From Bacillota bacterium (GTDB lineage: Bacteria; Bacillota; Clostridia; Peptostreptococcales; Anaerovoracaceae), in the NCBI GenBank assembly GCA_017538845.1, contig JAFYIC010000011.1, positions 1 to 11,760 on the forward strand: a DNA stretch of 11,760 bases. Reading direction: 5' to 3'. The notes beneath the pieces are model-generated. The model ran no database searches, was not told where the DNA came from, and saw only the letters and a program-made list of their open reading frames with translations. A program made the translations under genes and the position numbers. This document shows positions 6,389-11,760 of this stretch, one piece after another (position 1 is the first letter of the stretch; every line of letters begins with the position of its first letter).

Positions 6389-6427
6389 GGAACAACATCC
6401 CGGAGCAGTTTTAAAAAAGAGACAAAG

Positions 6428-6443
6428 GCCGGAACAAACCGGC
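6428..6443 (+). repeat. Small hairpin abutting the atpI ribosome binding site
   Basis: GCCGG (6428-6432) and CCGGC (6439-6443) pair across AACAAA. The right arm directly precedes GGAGG (6444-6448), so folding could affect access of ribosomes to the first atp gene. No promoter was recognised between 6389 and 6453. Confidence 0.4.
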
Positions 6444-6453
6444 GGAGGTAGTG

Positions 6454-6786
6454 ATGACTTACGTCATAGGAGCGATCGTGGGCATCGCATTCGGAGCCCT
6501 GGTAGCGTTCCTGAAAAACATATTCATCTGGAAAAAATATGGTGAGTTCGATCCTTCGGACGGAGGAGATCCAGCGAAGGCTTCGGATATATATATTAGG
6601 AGCATGGTCAGTTTTGCGGTCAATGTGGCCACCCTGCTGGTAGTCTTTCTTCTCAGAGAGAAACTGCCTTTCAGTTTCGTTGCATGCATCATAGGGACGG
6701 CGGCCGCGCTGGCTACGTTGAACAGGATATTTGCACGCAGACAGATCAAGTCTGACCCGGATCAGGTGGGAGATGGTAAGAAGTGA
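6454..6786 (+). CDS. atpI: ATP synthase protein I, AtpI-like small membrane protein
   Basis: Small membrane protein of 110 residues in the first position of the ATP synthase operon, where AtpI is normally found. Hydrophobic helices lie at about 3-22, 50-68 and 71-92, with a charged, glycine-rich link (YGEFDPSDGGDP, 29-40) and a basic hydrophilic tail. AtpI proteins are poorly conserved and are reported to help assemble the c-ring; this one has no sharp signature and is assigned mainly by position, size and topology. The first helix is followed by 25 polar residues, so it could also be a divergent lineage-specific subunit. The ATG at 6454 is preferred over GTG 6451 because GGAGG (6444-6448) is five bases away from the former. 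It overlaps atpB by four bases (GTGA, 6783-6786), suggesting coupled translation. Confidence 0.75.
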   Translation: MTYVIGAIVGIAFGALVAFLKNIFIWKKYGEFDPSDGGDPAKASDIYIRSMVSFAVNVATLLVVFLLREKLPFSFVACIIGTAAALATLNRIFARRQIKSDPDQVGDGKK

Positions 6787-7448
6787 CTGAATTTCTTGAG
6801 AAAGTCGGATTAACAAGTCAGATGTTCACCAGCATTATTATAACGATAGTGCTGTGCGTTCTCGCTATCATTGCGGGCAAACGTATACAGACTATACCGT
6901 CGGGTTTCCAGAACATAGTCGAGATGTCCATCGAAAAGCTCTACGGATTCTTTGAAGGCGTTATGGGAAAATATCTCTGTAAGAAATACTTCCCTCTCAT
7001 CGCCACATTCTTCATATACATACTGTTTTCAAACTACATAGGTCTTCTGCCGGCAGCAGGTCATGTTCCGGGTCTTGCAGCGCCTACAAGTACTGTCAAC
7101 TGTACCGCGGCTATGGCGCTGGTAGCTTTTATTGCCATGATAGGCATCGGCATATATGAACACCACGGACTGGGATATTTCAAGCACTGGTTCGAGCCTT
7201 TTGTATTCCTGTTCCCGCTGATGGTCCTTGAAGACCTGGTAAAACCGGTTTCACTCACACTTCGACTTTACGGAAACGTATTCGGTGAAGAAACTGTAGC
7301 GACAGCCTTCTTCAACATGGTGCCTATAGGGCTTCCGGTCATCATGCAGCTGCTGGCCGTACTGATGAGCCTGATACAGGCCTTCGTATTCGCACTGCTG
7401 GCCGCCATATATATCACAGAGGCATGCCCGGAGGAGGAACACCTGTAG
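6783..7448 (+). CDS. atpB: F1Fo ATP synthase subunit a
   Basis: Membrane stator subunit that forms the ion half-channels against the c-ring; 221 residues, in the normal range. The essential arginine is R161 in SLTLRLYGNVFGEE (157-170), and the C-terminal helix SLIQAFVFALLAAIYITEA (196-214) matches the family pattern. PTSTVNCTAAMAL (101-113) is the usual helix 3 region. Five or so hydrophobic segments are visible, starting at about 15-32, 70-90, 105-125, 138-160 and 180-212. It starts at GTG 6783, overlapping the atpI stop by four bases; GGGAGATGG upstream provides a modest ribosome binding site. It ends in an acidic tail PEEEHL. A 94-base gap with a stable hairpin separates it from atpE. Confidence 0.96.
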   Translation: MTEFLEKVGLTSQMFTSIIITIVLCVLAIIAGKRIQTIPSGFQNIVEMSIEKLYGFFEGVMGKYLCKKYFPLIATFFIYILFSNYIGLLPAAGHVPGLAAPTSTVNCTAAMALVAFIAMIGIGIYEHHGLGYFKHWFEPFVFLFPLMVLEDLVKPVSLTLRLYGNVFGEETVATAFFNMVPIGLPVIMQLLAVLMSLIQAFVFALLAAIYITEACPEEEHL

Positions 7449-7466
7449 GGCGCTGACAAAAAGGAA

Positions 7467-7494
7467 TATTACGGGCCCTTCGGGGCGCGGAATA
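7467..7494 (+). repeat. cUUCGg tetraloop hairpin between atpB and atpE
   Basis: The loop TTCG (7479-7482) is closed by C7478-G7483, the ultra-stable cUUCGg form. The stem continues CCCG with GGGGC-type pairing (7475-7478 with 7483-7486), then further pairs 7472-7473 with 7488-7489 and 7467-7470 with 7491-7494, interrupted by single mismatches. No T tract follows, so it is probably an mRNA processing or stability element. Confidence 0.6.
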
Positions 7495-7509
7495 ATAAAT
7501 ATTTTATAA

Positions 7510-7764
<255 letters not shown>

Positions 7765-7848
7765 GAGAAGCCGGAAATACGGAACCATATTGCTCAGAAG
7801 CGGGAAGCGGCATAAGACCCGCGCCCGCTGAAGGTGAAAGGATAAATC

Positions 7849-8355
7849 ATGGTAGAAGCACTGGGAATAAGTCTGAAAGATTTCATCTTTTACTTGATCA
7901 ACTTCCTTATTCTGGTCGCCGTGCTGGGGAAATTTCTCTATAAGCCTTTCGTAAACGCGCTCAAAGACAGGAAACTGACCATCAAGGCCGCTTTGGAAAA
8001 TGCTGAGATGACCAACAGAAAAGCGGACGAGAAGATGGCCAGCTACGAGAAACGTATAGCCAAGGTCGAGAGCGAAGGCAAAGAGATAATCCGTGCAGCG
8101 AGACTTCGCGCAGAGAATCAGGCCAACGCTATCATCGGGGAGGCCAATGAAAAAGCAGATGAACTGCTGGAGCAGGCGCGCAAGGAAATCGAGCGTGAAA
8201 AGGAGAAAGCTCTGGCAGATGTGCGCGAGCAGATCGGGACTCTGGCCATAATGGCGGCAGAGCGGATCATGGAAAAAGAGATCGAGGTCAACGGACAGGA
8301 TCAGATCATAGACAAAGTCATTGAAGAGGCAGGTGCAGGCAAATGGCAGAGCTGA
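7849..8355 (+). CDS. atpF: F1Fo ATP synthase subunit b
   Basis: Peripheral stalk subunit linking Fo to F1; 168 residues, normal length. One N-terminal membrane helix (about 10-28, DFIFYLINFLILVAVLGKF) is followed by the conserved KFLYKPF boundary (27-33). A long charged helix with a coiled-coil-like pattern, rich in Ala, Glu, Lys and Arg, spans about 35-140. The C-terminal part contacts delta. AAAGGA (7837-7842) is six bases before the ATG. The 84-base gap after atpE contains a possible short stem (AGCGGG 7799-7804 with CCCGCT 7824-7829). The 3' end overlaps atpH by 13 bases, indicating coupled translation. Confidence 0.96.
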   Translation: MVEALGISLKDFIFYLINFLILVAVLGKFLYKPFVNALKDRKLTIKAALENAEMTNRKADEKMASYEKRIAKVESEGKEIIRAARLRAENQANAIIGEANEKADELLEQARKEIEREKEKALADVREQIGTLAIMAAERIMEKEIEVNGQDQIIDKVIEEAGAGKWQS

Positions 8356-8882
8356 TGACGGTAGATGTAACATACGGTCAGGCGCTGTATTCGGCTGCCA
8401 AAGAAAACGGTAAACGGGACCAGATACTCGAGGATGGTCTCCAGCTTTCGGAACTTCTGAAAACGGAGCCGAAACTTATGGAGTTCCTGAAGGATCCCGG
8501 AGTTTCTGCTGCCGAAAAACATGACACGATAGAAAAGATATTCCGCGGACAGATGTGTGATGAGCTGGTAAATCTGCTCTTTGTCCTTACGGACAGGGGA
8601 AGAGCGGGCAACATATTCGGCATCATCAGGCAGTATGAAAAAATGGCTATGGAAGAGGACGGCATCGCGCGCGGCAGGATCATCTCCGCAGCGCCGCTGA
8701 AGGAAGAGCAGATAAAGGACATCGAGGAACAGACTTCGAAACTGCTCGACCTGAACGTTAGCCTTGAGAATGAGATCGACAAAAGCATCATAGGCGGGGT
8801 AAAGATATTTGTTGACGGCAGAGTCATGGATGCTTCCTTACGGAAGGGACTCGATGATCTTGCCGGAACGCTTGAAATATAA
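8343..8882 (+). CDS. atpH: F1Fo ATP synthase subunit delta
   Basis: Caps the F1 head and joins it to the b subunit stalk (OSCP homologue); 179 residues, the usual size. VTYGQALYSAAKENG (9-23) is the typical N-terminal helix, the middle FLKDPGVSAAEKHDTIEKIF (48-67) matches the family pattern, and the C-terminal IGGVKIFVDGRVMDASLRKGL (150-170) is the delta signature with the GG-x-x-I and D-x-S/L elements. The ATG at 8343 overlaps atpF by 13 bases and has GAGGCAGG-like bases upstream. A second in-frame ATG at 8355 would give a TGATG stop-start junction and MTVDVTYG, but lacks a clear ribosome binding site. Both starts remain possible. Confidence 0.95.
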   Translation: MAELMTVDVTYGQALYSAAKENGKRDQILEDGLQLSELLKTEPKLMEFLKDPGVSAAEKHDTIEKIFRGQMCDELVNLLFVLTDRGRAGNIFGIIRQYEKMAMEEDGIARGRIISAAPLKEEQIKDIEEQTSKLLDLNVSLENEIDKSIIGGVKIFVDGRVMDASLRKGLDDLAGTLEI

Positions 8883-10415
<1,533 letters not shown>

Positions 10416-10439
10416 ACAGTTATTGAGAGAGAAAACGAA

Positions 10440-10449
10440 AAGGAGGTGA
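10440..10449 (+). promoter_or_regulatory. Full-length consensus Shine-Dalgarno of atpG
   Basis: AAGGAGGTGA is a 10-base match to the complement of the 16S rRNA 3' end, six bases before the atpG ATG at 10456. It is the longest ribosome binding site seen in the window; the usp gene has the eight-base core GGAGGTGA. Confidence 0.8.
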
Positions 10450-10455
10450 CAGCCG

Positions 10456-11319
10456 ATGCCTGAAAGCATGCAGGACATAAAAAGAAGAATGAAGAGCGTC
10501 GACAGCATAGAGCATGTGACTAACGCAATGAAGCTGGTATCTGCTGCCAAACTCAGAAGGGCCAAGGCGACCTTTGAAAAAACTAATGAGTTTTCTCATT
10601 ACATAATCAACTCTATCGCAGAGGTGTTCAACAACGCCAGCGAAGTTCCGGAAAAATATCTGGAAGGCGCGCGCGAGATCAACAGGACCTGCTACATCAT
10701 CGTTTCAAGCAGCAGAGGATTCTGCGGAAGCTTCAACATGAACATCATAAGAGAAGCTGAAAGCGCCATGACGATGGATGAAGGAACATCGACCATCCTG
10801 GCTATCGGAACAAAGGCAAGAGACCATTTCCAGAAGAGGGGATACGAGGTGTTCAGAGAGTATTCCGATCCGCCGGAAGATATCTCATTCCTGGAAAGCC
10901 GGGAGATCAGCAGGCCGGTAATAGAGATGTATGACAGAGGCGAGATAGATAAGGTGGTACTCATTTATACCGCGTTTATCAGCACGCTGGAACAGCAGGT
11001 ACGGAATGTAACGCTGCTGCCTTTCTCGATAGAGAAGGATCCGGACGTCATGCAGTATGACAAGCCGGTGGAATACGAGCCTTCTGAAGAGGAAGTATTC
11101 AACTATCTCGTTCCGAAATACGTTGAGACCAGTATATACGCAGCGGTGGTGGAATCGGCAACATGCGAGCACGCCGCAAGACGTATGGCTATGGAAAACG
11201 CCACGGACAACGCGAGAGAGATGCTGGGTGACCTGTCACTGACTTACAACAGAGCAAGACAGGCGGCCATAACCAATGAGATACTTGAGGTCGTAACAGG
11301 AGCCGAAGCACAGAAATAG
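10456..11319 (+). CDS. atpG: F1Fo ATP synthase subunit gamma
   Basis: Central rotor shaft of F1, turning ion flow into conformational change; 287 residues, normal. The N-terminal shaft helix is DIKRRMKSVDSIEHVTNAMK (7-26), then LVSAAKLRRAK (27-37). The Rossmann-like foot contains SSRGFCGSFN (85-94), a slight variant of the usual SDRGLCGGFN. The C-terminal shaft helix has EHAARRMAMENATDNAREML (238-257) and LTYNRARQAAITNEILEVV (262-280). The central part (about 130-215) is the variable domain and contains no long insertion. The 40-base gap after atpA holds a very strong ribosome binding site. Confidence 0.98.
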   Translation: MPESMQDIKRRMKSVDSIEHVTNAMKLVSAAKLRRAKATFEKTNEFSHYIINSIAEVFNNASEVPEKYLEGAREINRTCYIIVSSSRGFCGSFNMNIIREAESAMTMDEGTSTILAIGTKARDHFQKRGYEVFREYSDPPEDISFLESREISRPVIEMYDRGEIDKVVLIYTAFISTLEQQVRNVTLLPFSIEKDPDVMQYDKPVEYEPSEEEVFNYLVPKYVETSIYAAVVESATCEHAARRMAMENATDNAREMLGDLSLTYNRARQAAITNEILEVVTGAEAQK

Positions 11320-11323
11320 ATAT

Positions 11324-11372
11324 GGCGGCAAGGACCGCCTGAACCGGAAAAAGCATTGCGGCTGACAGCCGC
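11324..11372 (+). repeat. Two tandem small stem-loops between atpG and atpD
   Basis: GGCGG (11324-11328) pairs with CCGCC (11335-11339) across CAAGGA, and GCGGCT (11358-11363) pairs with AGCCGC (11367-11372) across GAC. Neither is followed by a T tract. They sit upstream of the atpD ribosome binding site and may shape mRNA stability rather than end transcription. Confidence 0.5.
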
Positions 11373-11399
11373 GGCAGTAATTCACAGGAGGATGAACCA

Positions 11400-11760
11400 G
11401 TGAGTAAGGGAATAATTCATCAGATCATAGGACCGGTTGTTGACATCAAATTCGATCCGGATGAAATGCCGGAACTGCTCAACGCCATTGAGATCGAATT
11501 TGAAGGGAGAAGGATTGTCGCAGAGACAGCCCAGCACATGGGTGACGACGTGGCAAGATGCGTTGCTCTTTCATCCACAGACGGACTGAAGAGAGGCATG
11601 GAAGCGACGGATACCGGCGGACCTATTGAAGTACCGGTAGGCAGAGAAGTCCTGGGAAGGCTTTTCAACGTTATCGGTGAAACGATAGACGACGCGGGTC
11701 CGGTAGAAACGGCGACAAAAGCATCGATCCACAGACCGGCGCCTGATTTCGAAGAACAAA
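11400..11760 (+). CDS. atpD: F1Fo ATP synthase subunit beta, N-terminal part (3' end outside window)
   Basis: Catalytic subunit of F1; 120 codons plus one base are visible, about a quarter of the usual 460-470 residues. The N-terminal barrel contains GIIHQIIGPVVDIKF (4-18), the family signature RGMEATDTGGPIEVPVGREV (65-84), then LGRLFNVIGETIDDAG (85-100) and HRPAPDFEEQ (111-120) before the window ends. The P-loop would lie just beyond the edge. Start GTG at 11400: AGGAGG (11386-11391) is eight bases upstream. An ATG at 11392 is out of frame and yields only ATGAACCAGTGA, overlapping the GTG. atpC should follow outside the window. Confidence 0.97.
   Translation, partial: MSKGIIHQIIGPVVDIKFDPDEMPELLNAIEIEFEGRRIVAETAQHMGDDVARCVALSSTDGLKRGMEATDTGGPIEVPVGREVLGRLFNVIGETIDDAGPVETATKASIHRPAPDFEEQ

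Noticed and set aside
8355..8357. Alternative ATG start for atpH giving a TGATG junction with atpF
   Set aside because: Not excluded, but it lacks a Shine-Dalgarno at proper distance, while 8343 has GAGG/CAGG-like bases upstream.

Overview
The window is an ordinary chromosomal stretch from a low-to-mid GC Gram-positive anaerobe, most likely a member of the Clostridia. The evidence is strong GGAGG-type ribosome binding sites, frequent AGA/AGG arginine and ATA isoleucine codons, a GntR(YtrA-like)/ABC transporter cassette, and a ComEB-type dCMP deaminase directly upstream of an atpIBEFHAGD cluster, an arrangement I recall from clostridial genomes. All recognised genes lie on the + strand. I see no tRNA, rRNA, CRISPR array, insertion sequence, prophage or integration site, and no stretch above about 200 bases without a gene.

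Left part (1-2890): the 3' part of glnS (glutaminyl-tRNA synthetase) ends at a clean hairpin. A malic enzyme follows, making pyruvate and NAD(P)H from malate. Next is a single-domain universal stress protein with its own extended -10 promoter, a perfect 18-bp palindrome in its leader, and a strong terminator.

Middle part (2890-5830): an autoregulated-looking operon encodes a YtrA-type GntR repressor, an ABC ATPase and a six-helix permease, joined by overlapping start and stop codons. A 17-bp inverted repeat with one mismatch covers the -10 region of its promoter. Terminators separate this operon from truA (tRNA pseudouridine synthase A). The truA promoter is placed so that the predicted transcription start coincides with the ATG, with no Shine-Dalgarno sequence, so a leaderless mRNA is predicted.

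Right part (5830-11760): a dCMP deaminase gene with two candidate tandem promoters is followed, without a convincing terminator, by the F1Fo ATP synthase operon atpI-B-E-F-H-A-G-D. atpD is cut by the window edge and atpC would be expected beyond it. The c subunit carries the Q...ES...Y ligand set of sodium-translocating ATP synthases, so the enzyme probably couples to Na+. A cUUCGg hairpin sits in the gap before the highly translated c subunit gene.

I did not find a new kind of system here. The observations most worth testing are the leaderless truA start, the operator-like palindromes of the usp and GntR units, and the Na+ signature.
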